Positions 44,760 to 53,476 of a stretch of DNA of 64,000 bases are shown here, piece after piece. The notes under the pieces were generated by a model. It ran no database searches, was not told the DNA's origin, and was given only the letters and a program-made list of their open reading frames with translations. Origin of the DNA: an uncultured Bdellovibrionales bacterium. GTDB taxonomy: Bacteria > Bdellovibrionota > FAC87 > UBA2466. The stretch covers positions 9,368-73,367 of the forward strand of contig CALCZU010000029.1 of the NCBI GenBank assembly GCA_937903155.1, given 5' to 3'. A program made the translations under genes and the position numbers. Position 1 is the stretch's first letter, and each line of letters opens with the position of its first letter.

Positions 44760-44793
44760 CGATTTCTAATACCTTTTAAAGAGCCTTTAAAAC

Positions 44794-45042
44794 TTACTTT
44801 GCTTTTTTATCCGCTTTAGCGGTAATTTTCGAAGCGGTCATCGTGTACTCAATGGTCGCCTTTGAACCAACTTTAAGCTCGCCGTCGACTTTAGTCGCGG
44901 CACTTTTTTCGACTTCCCACTTTTCTTTTCCTTTTTGAACGACGATTTTCGAATCTGTCACTTCAAGAATGGGACCCGTGACCTGATACGCAAACGAAGC
45001 ACTCGCCGCCAAAACACCTAACAAAATACACTGATATTTCAT
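44794..45042 (-). CDS. Small secreted protein, OB-like pattern
   Basis: The protein has 82 residues with a signal peptide at about 1-18 (ending S-F-A). The mature part of about 64 residues alternates beta-strands (G-P-I-L-E-V-T-D-S-K-I-V-V-Q, then E-K-W-E-V-E, then K-A-T-I-E-Y-T) and looks like a small OB-type barrel. It ends in a lysine-rich tail. GGAGAG precedes the ATG. Small periplasmic OB proteins often bind metals or cell-wall ligands, but no binding motif is visible. Confidence 0.72.
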   Translation of the reverse strand: MKYQCILLGVLAASASFAYQVTGPILEVTDSKIVVQKGKEKWEVEKSAATKVDGELKVGSKATIEYTMTASKITAKADKKAK

Positions 45043-45108
45043 GAATTCTCTCCTATGATTAAAACGCTAAATTTAGGCCCGAGAAGAATCCCTCGGCAAG
45101 CGCAAAGA

Positions 45109-45627
45109 TTATTTTTTCTTTACGGGAGAAACGACAAAGCCTAATTGCGGTAAGCTACCTTGCTTCGCTGAGACGAGTTTCTTACTTTCGATTTTAACTT
45201 CAAGCTCAGACGTAATCCCCTTAGAAAAATTCGCGTCGTTCAGGTTTTCGGACAAAAATTCGTAAGAGTCTTTCTTCTTCGAAATGGGGGACTCTGAGGA
45301 AGGCGCGGAAACTTCTCTCACCATCACAATCCGTTGGTATTCGACAGGAGATCCTTTTTTGTAAAACTCTCGATGAGTTTCCCCTGCAGCCAGTTTTATT
45401 ACAGAAGTTTTGGAGTTGGGCTTATTCGTGCCTCTTAAAAGAAGGATTTTCTCTTTCGTTGTGTTTTTGATAGCCACCCAATAACCGTCGTCTTGTGGCA
45501 AAGGAGGTCGAAGCGCTTCTTCTTCCTCATCCTCATGCGTCGCAGACGGCGTCGGAGTTGGAGAATGCTTCACCTCGGCATTAAGACTTTGCAAACAGAA
45601 CAAGCTAAGTAGGAAAAGGAGTCTCAT
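45109..45627 (-). CDS. Secreted hypothetical protein with acidic linker
   Basis: The protein has 172 residues. I chose the ATG at 45627 because it opens a clean signal peptide (about 1-17, ending S-L-N-A); the longer frame from 45672 adds a second hydrophobic stretch with no ribosome binding site. The mature N-terminus is low complexity (P-T-P-T-P-S-A-T then E-D-E-E-E-E), followed by a beta-rich domain from about 45 (G-Y-W-V-A-I-K-N-T-T-K-E). It ends K-K-K. No family is recognised. Confidence 0.65.
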   Translation of the reverse strand: MRLLFLLSLFCLQSLNAEVKHSPTPTPSATHEDEEEEALRPPLPQDDGYWVAIKNTTKEKILLLRGTNKPNSKTSVIKLAAGETHREFYKKGSPVEYQRIVMVREVSAPSSESPISKKKDSYEFLSENLNDANFSKGITSELEVKIESKKLVSAKQGSLPQLGFVVSPVKKK

Positions 45628-45690
45628 TGGAAAATTGTAGCATACAAAACTTACGCATGAGAAGAGCGACAACCCAGCGTTGACTTCTAG

Positions 45691-45718
45691 TCACATCAAT
45701 TCACCAAATGTGATGTGA
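45691..45718. promoter_or_regulatory. Palindrome upstream of TPR regulator gene
   Basis: TCACATCA (45691-45698) and its exact complement TGATGTGA (45711-45718) are separated by 12 bases, 30 bp before the start of the regulator gene. TTGACT at 45680-45685 could be a -35 box overlapping its left side. The layout suggests an operator, perhaps for autoregulation. Confidence 0.45.
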
Positions 45719-45747
45719 TTTGACGGGATATTTGATAGCGTTTTCCA

Positions 45748-47511
45748 ATGCAAGCGGCGGCTCTCACAACGGTTTTCCACCAAGGCAAACATCAGGAAGT
45801 GGTGAATGAACTTTTGGGAAATACGACTCACGATGCGGAGACACTACCGCTTCTAATTGGCTCACTGTGTTTTTTAGGAAGACCTGAAGAAGCCGAAAGT
45901 TTCTTCGCAAAACGAGCCGATAGGAAAACACTCGCGGCGTGTCGATTCTATCTCGGCGTGGGGTTTTATCGAGTTTCCGCTTACGAAAAAGGAAAACGCT
46001 ACTTCCACTCAAACCTCAAAGAGTTTAAGAATTCCACGAATCCGCTCACTCAATTTTACGTTGCCCAAGGAATGGGGTTTTCCCGCTATCTAGAGTGTCA
46101 TTATGGGATCGCTTCAAGATGGGCGTTCAAGGCTCTTCTCTCTTCAAACGAAGCTCACTTTCTCTATGGCAGATACCTGGCATCCGATCTTTTAGGCTAC
46201 ACGAAAACGCTGTCCGGTAAGATTTCTGAAGGGTTGAAGTTTTTGAAAGAGTCCCGCGTTCTTGCTGAAAAACTAGGATCAGGCGCTTGGCTCGATGCCG
46301 CAACCGCCGCCATCCTGTGCTACGAAGCGCAGTTCGGATTAAAACCAAAGACGATCTTAAAAGAACTCGATAGATGTTACTCCAAACTCAACGAAGACCT
46401 GACTTACTTAAAATCAGGAGTGTTACTTGAAAAGGCAAGGCAGTTAACCCTACGAGGAAGAATCGAAGATTCAAATGAAGTGCTCAATAACGCTTTTCGT
46501 TTGATTTATTCTTCCAAACACAAGCGCCAAGGGGTTCTTTTAAATTTAAGACTTTCTGAAAACCGGTTTCTTCGAGGAGAGCACTACGAAGCGCTCAATC
46601 TTATTCGCAGCACACACGGGGAACTCGATCCAAAAGTGGATCAGCAGCTTTTCCTATCGACAAAAGGAATGGAGAAAAAGCTTTGCAACGCACTCTCTCT
46701 TCCGTTTTTTTGTAAGGAGTATGATTCCCTGACTCTTTTAAGGGGGAACAGCGTCGCGCAAAGAATTTTTAATCGGGAGAATGGAAAATTTTCCCGCGGG
46801 CCTTCAGAAGATAAAATCGCAGAACTTTTGGATCAAGTCGCTAGGTCAAAAGGCGCTTCAATTGATGAAATCATCCAATCCGACTACTTAGGCTTTTTAT
46901 TTCCGCTTCTTCCAAAAAGTAACGCGAAGATCAGAATTTTTCCGGACTTGTCTCGAAATTTTATCTTGGTTCTAGAAAATGGAAATTTGAAACTCATCAA
47001 GAAAAACCACTCGCTTCAAATCAATCAACTTTTAAAAGTTCTATCCAAAGGAAGCGCTTCAAAAGCAGTTATGGTCAAACAACTTTGGGGTTACGATTAC
47101 CATCCCTTAAGACATGATCCTTTGCTATACCGGTTGATAGGAAGAACCAAAAAACACCTTGAAATCGAAAGCACTTGGTTAGAGACCACTCCTCGAGGCT
47201 ATCAATTGTCTCAAGATATTTCGATTTTGTTTGTTAACGCCGAATCCACGCCGTCTCTTCCGGAACCCAATGAAATCGATTGGGTACCAGAGCCGCTGAC
47301 GGAGTTAAATCACCGACAGCTGAAAATCCTTCAAATACTTAAGAAAAAGGATTTCTTAGACGTCCAGGAGATTCAAAAGTCTTTCAAAGTCTCGCCCATC
47401 ACCGCCTCACGCGACTTGTCAGACCTTTTTAAAAAGGGAAAACTCTTCCGCTGCGGCAAAGCGAGGGCGACAAAATACGGACTTCCCAATTCAAACCAAA
47501 TGGAGCAATAA
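45748..47511 (+). CDS. TPR regulator with two winged-helix domains
   Basis: The protein has 587 residues. Residues 1 to about 300 are helical repeats of TPR type. Around 385-490 is an OmpR/PhoB-like winged helix (V-K-Q-L-W-G-Y-D, then L-I-G-R-T-K-K-H-L and E-T-T-P-R-G-Y-Q-L). Around 520-580 is a second, DeoR-like winged helix (L-K-I-L-Q-I-L-K-K-K-D-F-L-D-V-Q, then V-S-P-I-T-A-S-R-D-L). Two DNA-binding domains behind a sensor-like TPR region is unusual. The downstream secreted gene starts eight bases after its stop. A palindrome lies upstream. Signal and targets are unknown. Confidence 0.78.
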   Translation: MQAAALTTVFHQGKHQEVVNELLGNTTHDAETLPLLIGSLCFLGRPEEAESFFAKRADRKTLAACRFYLGVGFYRVSAYEKGKRYFHSNLKEFKNSTNPLTQFYVAQGMGFSRYLECHYGIASRWAFKALLSSNEAHFLYGRYLASDLLGYTKTLSGKISEGLKFLKESRVLAEKLGSGAWLDAATAAILCYEAQFGLKPKTILKELDRCYSKLNEDLTYLKSGVLLEKARQLTLRGRIEDSNEVLNNAFRLIYSSKHKRQGVLLNLRLSENRFLRGEHYEALNLIRSTHGELDPKVDQQLFLSTKGMEKKLCNALSLPFFCKEYDSLTLLRGNSVAQRIFNRENGKFSRGPSEDKIAELLDQVARSKGASIDEIIQSDYLGFLFPLLPKSNAKIRIFPDLSRNFILVLENGNLKLIKKNHSLQINQLLKVLSKGSASKAVMVKQLWGYDYHPLRHDPLLYRLIGRTKKHLEIESTWLETTPRGYQLSQDISILFVNAESTPSLPEPNEIDWVPEPLTELNHRQLKILQILKKKDFLDVQEIQKSFKVSPITASRDLSDLFKKGKLFRCGKARATKYGLPNSNQMEQ

Positions 47512-47518
47512 TCAACCT

Positions 47519-48028
47519 ATGAGAGCAATCTTATTTTTCATCGTTTCCTTTTCAATCGTTTCACAAGCCGCTAAGACGACCGCCACCTATCAGGTTCCTG
47601 TTCCGGCAAAACTAGTGCCGTACGCGACGTTCGTTCTTGAAAACACCTCACTCGAGATAAAAAATGAAACAGCGGATCTGACCTATTATCTTCCGCTAGA
47701 AATCGTGCACTCCCAAATTCACGACACACCCATTCACTTAAAAGGAAAAGTAAAATCTTTTCCACAGCAATTTCAGATGACCGACGGAGAGCATGCCCAA
47801 GCCTCTTGTTCGCTGCGAAAAAAAGATCTGACTTGTATCGTTTCATACGGTTTCGCGCCCAACCTAGAGTCCGTCGCAGCCTACCTCAAAAAGACTTACC
47901 CGGCGCGAGAGTTCGAAATGCGCTTTCAAGTCGCACGAGCCTTCGTGGGGGAAGACCTTTCAGACTCTTCCGCGAACGCAACAGATGGCACTGAATCCGG
48001 CGGTGTCGTGAGCGTGACTCTTCCCTAA
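47519..48028 (+). CDS. Secreted hypothetical protein downstream of TPR regulator
   Basis: The protein has 169 residues with a signal peptide at about 1-17 (ending S-Q-A). The mature domain is beta-rich; the segments T-A-T-Y-Q-V-P-V, I-H-L-K-G-K-V-K-S-F and A-S-C-S-L-R-K-K-D-L-T-C resemble YceI-like lipid-binding barrels, but only weakly. The tail is rich in S, A, T and G. It starts eight bases after the regulator stop, with GGAG inside that gene, so the two are co-transcribed and it may be a regulator target or partner. Confidence 0.65.
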   Translation: MRAILFFIVSFSIVSQAAKTTATYQVPVPAKLVPYATFVLENTSLEIKNETADLTYYLPLEIVHSQIHDTPIHLKGKVKSFPQQFQMTDGEHAQASCSLRKKDLTCIVSYGFAPNLESVAAYLKKTYPAREFEMRFQVARAFVGEDLSDSSANATDGTESGGVVSVTLP

Positions 48029-48109
48029 ACAGAATCCGTGGTAGAGAACAGCGCATTCCAGTCGCGTATGATTGGTATTCGTTGTACAAAAGCATCCGGA
48101 GTGAAAGTG

Positions 48110-48919
48110 ATGCTTAAACCTTACCCAGTTTTGATCCTGCTTCTTCTATCGCAAGCAAATACGGCGAAATCTCAAAATCAACCTTTTGCCGTTTTCCCAT
48201 CGGCTATTTTCAAAGAAACTTTTCAAGCCAATGTCTTTGGAAGAGATAACCGAAAAAAGATTACCAAATTGGATTATCCCTGGAGCACGATTGGATACTT
48301 AGAAAGCCGTTTAGGATGTACCGCGACGCTCGTGGGTAAAAACTTAATCTTAACTGCAGCTCATTGCCTGTACGGAGAAGCCCGAACGGCTCCTCGAAAA
48401 AGGCCACAGGTCCCGAACGAAAGTTTTTTTCACTTAAATATCTCCGATCCCAAAACGGCAACGAAATCTCGTATCCGCAATCAAAAAATCGTTGCGGGAA
48501 CTCAACAACCTTTTCAAGAAAGAACTCACGACTGGGCACTCCTCGAGTTAGAAGATAATCTCGGAGAAACCTTTGGCTGGATGAAAATGGGAGATGACAC
48601 TCAAGGCGTTTTGAATATTGCTGGATATCCTTACGAACGGTGGGATGGAAAGACTCTTGCCACCGATCAATGTTCCATTCAAGAAATAGTGGATGGGTTT
48701 CTTTTACACGATTGTGATTCCAGCATGGGAATGTCGGGAGGCCCTTTATTTAAAATCATTTCCTCAAAAGAAGCCAAGATAGTTGCGCTTCACATTGCGG
48801 AATACCGACATGGAGCCCTAGACACTCCGAGCTTTCGCAAATACACCGCCGAAAATGCAAACGTAGCTATTCCGCTAGTAGAGGCGCTAAAAGCGAAAGA
48901 GCGATCTTTCGATAAATGA
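48110..48919 (+). CDS. Secreted trypsin-like serine protease
   Basis: This chymotrypsin-fold protease of 269 residues is exported by a signal peptide (about 1-20). The catalytic triad is visible: H85 in L-T-A-A-H-C, D141 in H-D-W-A-L-L and S209 in M-S-G-G-P. C70 and C86 can pair as in the family, and C188 and C202 may form a second bond. The S1 region (D-C-D-S-S-M-G-M-S-G-G) resembles V8-like and trypsin-like bacterial proteases. I chose the ATG at 48110, which has GGAG upstream; a longer frame from 48038 lacks one. A secreted protease fits a predatory lifestyle, by inference. Confidence 0.9.
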   Translation: MLKPYPVLILLLLSQANTAKSQNQPFAVFPSAIFKETFQANVFGRDNRKKITKLDYPWSTIGYLESRLGCTATLVGKNLILTAAHCLYGEARTAPRKRPQVPNESFFHLNISDPKTATKSRIRNQKIVAGTQQPFQERTHDWALLELEDNLGETFGWMKMGDDTQGVLNIAGYPYERWDGKTLATDQCSIQEIVDGFLLHDCDSSMGMSGGPLFKIISSKEAKIVALHIAEYRHGALDTPSFRKYTAENANVAIPLVEALKAKERSFDK

Positions 48920-48944
48920 AACGCTTCTAATCGGGAATATAGTA

Positions 48945-48971
48945 TTGACAACACTGTCAAAAAATTAGTAT
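48945..48971 (+). promoter_or_regulatory. Predicted promoter for gene at 48995
   Basis: TTGACA at 48945-48950 is a perfect -35 consensus. TAGTAT at 48966-48971, 15 bp later, is a possible -10, though the spacing is short. TTGACA also forms an inverted repeat with TGTCAA four bases on, which could bind a repressor. Confidence 0.4.
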
Positions 48972-48994
48972 CTGGGCGGAAGGGGGAACATTCC

Positions 48995-49450
48995 ATGAGA
49001 AGAAATCATTTTCTTATATTGATCGGACTATTCACGCTTCTCTCGGTTCCGAATGCTTTTTCGAGCAATGAGGAGTCTTTTTTTCGGGGAAATTTCTATC
49101 GCAGGGGCGGAGCAAAGTGTTTTCATCCTCATTGGAGTGGGACCGAGTTCGGCCAACTTTCTATCTCTGAGGATCTTTCGTCCGCTACCGTGACGATTGA
49201 AAAGAAAGCCTACACGTTGACGAACGGTCAAATCGTACAGCGCAAGATAACGGATCAAGATGCGTGTACACCCTATCAAGGAAAGGTCATCGAATTTAAA
49301 GGAACGATTAAAGGCGAGACTGTCTTGCTCCAAAAACTCCTTCACCCTAAGTATAACGACTGGTTTATTTTCGAGGTGGGTTTCAAACATTGGGGAACCT
49401 ACCCAGCGGAAGAAATAGGGATTGGATGTTGCTGGGTCAGTCCGATTTAA
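48995..49450 (+). CDS. Secreted hypothetical protein
   Basis: The protein has 151 residues. AAGGGGGAA precedes the ATG, and a signal peptide covers about 1-24 (ending A-F-S-S). The mature part is beta-rich with cysteines at A-K-C-F, D-A-C-T and G-C-C-W near the end. No family is recognised. A consensus -35 box lies about 45 bp upstream. It converges with the large secreted gene at 49464 with 13 bases between stops. Confidence 0.7.
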   Translation: MRRNHFLILIGLFTLLSVPNAFSSNEESFFRGNFYRRGGAKCFHPHWSGTEFGQLSISEDLSSATVTIEKKAYTLTNGQIVQRKITDQDACTPYQGKVIEFKGTIKGETVLLQKLLHPKYNDWFIFEVGFKHWGTYPAEEIGIGCCWVSPI

Positions 49451-49463
49451 CCGGTTATCTCAA

Positions 49464-51032
49464 TCATTCATTTAATCGGAGCGCTTTAAGATGATTGCTC
49501 ACTCTGATGAGATTTCTATCCGGCAAAAGGACGTTGATAATCTTTGGGAGAAATTCCTTACTGGGTGAATCAAAATCGATAAGGCTCATCAAAAAATTGA
49601 TTCTGATAGGAGAGAGACCTGCCCTTTTCAGAAAAAATTCACGTTCACCTTTCGATTCTCCGAAAAACGGCTGAAGCACTTGCGACAAATCTTGATATTG
49701 CATAAACGTCGGCGTTCCGCCCCAGTTAGTCACATAAAGAAATTCATCGATTGCTTTCACATCGGATGCGCTTAAGACGCTATTTGGCGGCAACTCGGGT
49801 GTGCCTTCGTCCCGGACCGAGGGAGTCGTCGGCGGCTTGATTCCGCTCACATTTACTCGAAGTTCTTTTGGCGCTACCGCTGGTTCGACGAGATCTGGAA
49901 GAGAGGGTTTCACGCGAATGTCGATTTTTCGCACCCACTCCGTTTGTTCATTCTCGGAAAGAGTGCGATTGAGCCGAGGTTTACTCACTTCGATGGACGC
50001 CGGAGAATCAGATTCGACCCAAAAGTACGTCTTCGCCCGATTGATGCCGTAGTCACTCGGAAGAAGCGCTTGTTCTGTCGTTTCCGTAAAAAGGTGTCGC
50101 AACCCATTTCCTCTCACAATTGGGATATCAAATTTATATCGATAGCGGTCTTCGGTTTCACTCGGTCGCAAGGTCTCGATGACGATAATATCTCCTTTAG
50201 AAACGGTGAGCCGTTGTGGCCGTTCATCGTATCGCAGCTGATGAATATGATTCACTTCTACATTTTCACGTTTTCCGGCAGTCTGAAGGGAAAAAGGTAA
50301 AATATTCCCTGAGACGGTAAAACCGCTATAAATTGGACTCGCGGTGTATGCTTTTCGCCACTTTTCGATTCGCTCATCTGCCAACGCCAATCGCTCTTCC
50401 CATGATTTTCCCCTTTCTTCATCCTCCAACCTTCGCAAATGATTTTTTGCATTCAGAGAGGGCGCGGTTAGGCGTGCGCCTAGAAGTTCGCTGAGAAGAG
50501 GAGTACTATTTCCTTCCTTAAAAAGAATTTTTCTGTACTCACGGTAAACCCGCAGAACCTCTAGTTCATCCACTCCAATTTCTCTTTGCCCTGTAACAAC
50601 CTGATAATAACGGTTGGTTGTAAACTCCGTTTTTCCGGAAGCATCTGCTTTAGCGAAAAAGAGGTACTCCAGCTTGTCGTTGTTTGTTCCATGAATGCGT
50701 GAGCGTTCAGACAGAACCTTCATTTCTGGCGACGAAAACGCGGCTGCTTTAAAATAGTGATTTGGATCGCCAACTCGTTCAAGGAGGCGGCGTTTGGCAT
50801 CAAGATCGAGGTTTCCCTTCTCGAGAAGATGGCTCATATCCACTCGGAGAATGACGACGTCTCCCCTATTGACCGCAGGTTTAGCTATTTTACCCAGAGA
50901 TACCGTGCAGACTTTAGCGCCTGAGCCAAAAGGGACTTCGCTCGGCACTCTTTTCTCCAGAGGCCGAGGCCACGTTTCCGACATTGAAAATGAGGAGAAG
51001 AAAATCAAACAAAGAATTGCGAGAAATTTCAC
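49464..51032 (-). CDS. Large secreted hypothetical protein
   Basis: The exported protein has about 522 residues. The frame is open to 51122. I place the start at the GTG at 51032 because it opens a normal signal peptide (V-K-F-L-A-I-L-C-L-I-F-F then S-F-S); the ribosome binding site there is weak, so the start is uncertain. The mature part is rich in charged residues, with a long helical region (about 170-250) and a beta-rich middle. A P/T-rich linker (P-P-T-T-P-S-V-R) near 410 precedes a C-terminal helical domain. No family or enzymatic motif is recognised. Confidence 0.65.
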   Translation of the reverse strand: MKFLAILCLIFFSSFSMSETWPRPLEKRVPSEVPFGSGAKVCTVSLGKIAKPAVNRGDVVILRVDMSHLLEKGNLDLDAKRRLLERVGDPNHYFKAAAFSSPEMKVLSERSRIHGTNNDKLEYLFFAKADASGKTEFTTNRYYQVVTGQREIGVDELEVLRVYREYRKILFKEGNSTPLLSELLGARLTAPSLNAKNHLRRLEDEERGKSWEERLALADERIEKWRKAYTASPIYSGFTVSGNILPFSLQTAGKRENVEVNHIHQLRYDERPQRLTVSKGDIIVIETLRPSETEDRYRYKFDIPIVRGNGLRHLFTETTEQALLPSDYGINRAKTYFWVESDSPASIEVSKPRLNRTLSENEQTEWVRKIDIRVKPSLPDLVEPAVAPKELRVNVSGIKPPTTPSVRDEGTPELPPNSVLSASDVKAIDEFLYVTNWGGTPTFMQYQDLSQVLQPFFGESKGEREFFLKRAGLSPIRINFLMSLIDFDSPSKEFLPKIINVLLPDRNLIRVSNHLKALRLNE

Positions 51033-51140
51033 GCAGCTTAAATAACACCTCGCGCAATCAAACTCAATACCGAGAACGCCACCGCTTAAGACATCAAGAT
51101 CACTGAAATAAACCAGTATCACATCGGCGGAACTCTCGAC

Positions 51141-52193
51141 CTACGAACCCAAATTCAAACGCTGAGCTGCAATGTAGATGATGATGTCTTCCACCTTCGC
51201 ACGGTGGTCGATGCTGATGAAAAAGTTTTCCGTGAAACTTTTCGAAAATTTATCAGAAATATGAATTCCTAAAAATTTGACTCCCTTTTTTTCCATTAAC
51301 TGCGGACGGTCCTTTTGAATCGTCATCAGCGTTTGCATCGCGGCCTGAACATTTTCTTTCGACATCAATGGGTCACTCGTATACTCAAAGCCCGTCAAAT
51401 CAGAAAACGCATGAACTTTTTCACCAAATTCCCTATCGAACCTTCGTAAGAACGCTTCCATTTCTTGAGCTGTGCCTTTGGCATCGATCATCGGAAGATG
51501 GTCTTCGAAAAAACCAAACGTAATGAGAATTGCTGGCAGATGATTGGATTTAAAAAGTTCCAGCTGATTTAACCCGATGAGTTTGTTCAGTGCCGCATTA
51601 CAGTCCGAAGTGCTCACGGAAAGACAAACGACGGGTTTTCCGACGACATCGCTAAACGTTTTTAATTTCTCTTTCATCTTCTCCGAGCTCATTTGGGAAG
51701 CACCATTGACGACGATTGGAGTTTTTGACTTTGGAGATTCGACGACCGACCAAACGCCGTCCGCATCCCTGTTAAATTTCCAAATATACGCTTCCGAACT
51801 TTTACGGCTGAAATCGACGATATATTCGTTCACATTTTCCGTCACAGGGATCGAAAGGGTATGAGAATACGTCTTTGGCCACGAAGGAATCGTGCAAATC
51901 ACATTCGGGGGCGGCGGCGTTACACTCGCGTACAAGTAAAAACGGGTCGTTTGAGAAGCCTCACTCACCGCGTTTTGTTCGAACACATAAGGAAAAGTCG
52001 CCGTCCCACAGAATTTCGTTTCGACGGTGACATCCATTTTCAAGCTAATCGCAGAGGACTTTTCGTCGACTGGAAAACTCACCTCTTGTGAATCGACGCT
52101 GTAGACTGTCATCTTCTCCGTTCGCGCGAACGTTTGAGATGTTGCGAAAAGTGACAAAGCCACAAAGAAAAAACGTGTGATTGATAAATTCAT
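51141..52193 (-). CDS. Secreted hypothetical protein
   Basis: The protein has 350 residues. The ATG at 52193 follows GGGGG and opens a signal peptide (about 1-24, ending T-F-A). The frame continues open to 52217 without support. The N-terminal half is beta-rich; the C-terminal half (about 170-340) is mixed, with C-L-S-V-S-T-S-D-C and helices. No family is recognised. It lies 18 bp upstream of nothing but the edge of the next open frame on the same strand, so it may be co-transcribed with the gene at 49464-51032. Confidence 0.68.
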   Translation of the reverse strand: MNLSITRFFFVALSLFATSQTFARTEKMTVYSVDSQEVSFPVDEKSSAISLKMDVTVETKFCGTATFPYVFEQNAVSEASQTTRFYLYASVTPPPPNVICTIPSWPKTYSHTLSIPVTENVNEYIVDFSRKSSEAYIWKFNRDADGVWSVVESPKSKTPIVVNGASQMSSEKMKEKLKTFSDVVGKPVVCLSVSTSDCNAALNKLIGLNQLELFKSNHLPAILITFGFFEDHLPMIDAKGTAQEMEAFLRRFDREFGEKVHAFSDLTGFEYTSDPLMSKENVQAAMQTLMTIQKDRPQLMEKKGVKFLGIHISDKFSKSFTENFFISIDHRAKVEDIIIYIAAQRLNLGS

Positions 52194-52285
52194 CTTAAAA
52201 CCCCCATCTAATTTCAATCTCTGTATCTCACCGGGGGTATCGTGACAACCCCCTAAAAATGACCCACCTCATTAAGCGGTGTTCT

Positions 52286-53299
52286 CTACCATTCGCTCAC
52301 AACGATTTTGCCTCGGCCTTTTCCCGACTCAAGCAGCGCATGGGCTTTTCGTAAGTTAGCAGCTGTTAGCGGTTTTAAAATTTGGCTCACGGTATGGCGT
52401 AGCTTACCTTGTTCAATCCACTCTGCGACTTCGTCTAGAATTTCTCCTTGGTGAGACATATCCGGAGTTTGAAACATCGAACGCGTGAACATGAGCTCCC
52501 AACTAAACGTCGCGCTTTTCATCATCAATAAAGTGAGATCGATGGGCTCTGGCGATTCCACAATCGAAGAAATCTTACCGAAAGGTTTGATGAGATCGGC
52601 CATCTGTTTCCAGTACGCAGTCGTGTTGGCGGTGTTAAAGATCACATCGACTTCGCGAATTCCGTATCCTTCCAACTGAGGCTTCAGATCTTGCCTATGA
52701 TCGAGCACGATATCCGCGCCAAACTCTTTCACCCAACTGACTGTCTCGGGACGTGAAGCCGTTGTGATGACCTTAAGTCCTGCGAGCTTTGCCATCTGAA
52801 TGGCCATTGTTCCCACTCCCCCTGCTCCACCAATAATTAAAATCGTTTTTTCGTTGGACGTGCCCGAGAATGAAATCCCCAGATGTTCAAGCGCTTCATA
52901 GGCGGTCAATGCCGTGAGCGGAAGTCCCGCACTTTCGGCGAGTTTCAAACTTCGAGGCGCGTGCCCGACAATTCTTGCATCGACGGCGTGAAACTGACTG
53001 TTAGTTCCCGCACGAGTAATATCGCCCGCGTAGTACACTTCATCGCCGACTTTAAAACCAGAAACTTCACTTCCTACTTCAACGACGGTTCCTGCGGCGT
53101 CATATCCTAGAATGACCGGCTCTCCGTGGACGGAGGCTTTTCGTTTTCTCTGTTTCGTATCCACAGGATTGACCGAAACGGAATGAACTTTGACAAGCAA
53201 GTCTTTGGGACGGGGTTCAGGTTTAGCGATTTGTAAGTCCATCAAAGATTCAGGGTTTTCGATGGGAAGATTTTTTGTGTAACCGATAGCATTCATCAT
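52286..53299 (-). CDS. Zinc-type alcohol dehydrogenase / quinone oxidoreductase family
   Basis: This medium-chain dehydrogenase of 337 residues uses NAD(P)H. The N-terminal catalytic domain has S-V-N-P-V-D-T-K and G-Y-D-A-A-G-T-V-V-E-V-G; the nucleotide-binding motif is G-G-A-G-G-V-G-T-M-A near 165. Zinc-ligand cysteines are not obvious, so a zinc-free quinone reductase is likely. I chose 53299 because AAGGAG precedes it; the frame is open to 53485 but overlaps the divergent LysR gene. The LysR neighbour probably controls it. Confidence 0.92.
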   Translation of the reverse strand: MMNAIGYTKNLPIENPESLMDLQIAKPEPRPKDLLVKVHSVSVNPVDTKQRKRKASVHGEPVILGYDAAGTVVEVGSEVSGFKVGDEVYYAGDITRAGTNSQFHAVDARIVGHAPRSLKLAESAGLPLTALTAYEALEHLGISFSGTSNEKTILIIGGAGGVGTMAIQMAKLAGLKVITTASRPETVSWVKEFGADIVLDHRQDLKPQLEGYGIREVDVIFNTANTTAYWKQMADLIKPFGKISSIVESPEPIDLTLLMMKSATFSWELMFTRSMFQTPDMSHQGEILDEVAEWIEQGKLRHTVSQILKPLTAANLRKAHALLESGKGRGKIVVSEW

Positions 53300-53476
53300 T
53301 GTGATCTCCTTAAATGAATTTAAACAGCCTGCCCTGGCCTGAGCATTTGAAATAGAACAGCTCAAGACACCGGGAAGCAAGAGGTTTAAGTTTTTATTTC
53401 GTCTCTTCATGCACCCTTTGTAGCTCTTTTTTCGATAGATAATAATACGGTATTTTGGTAAGAGATTCTTTCCAAT
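53300..53476. promoter_or_regulatory. Divergent control region, LysR and oxidoreductase genes
   Basis: These 177 bp separate the two divergent starts. Such spacing and orientation are typical for LysR-controlled genes, where the regulator binds between them. I could not fix a clear T-N11-A box by eye. Confidence 0.5.
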
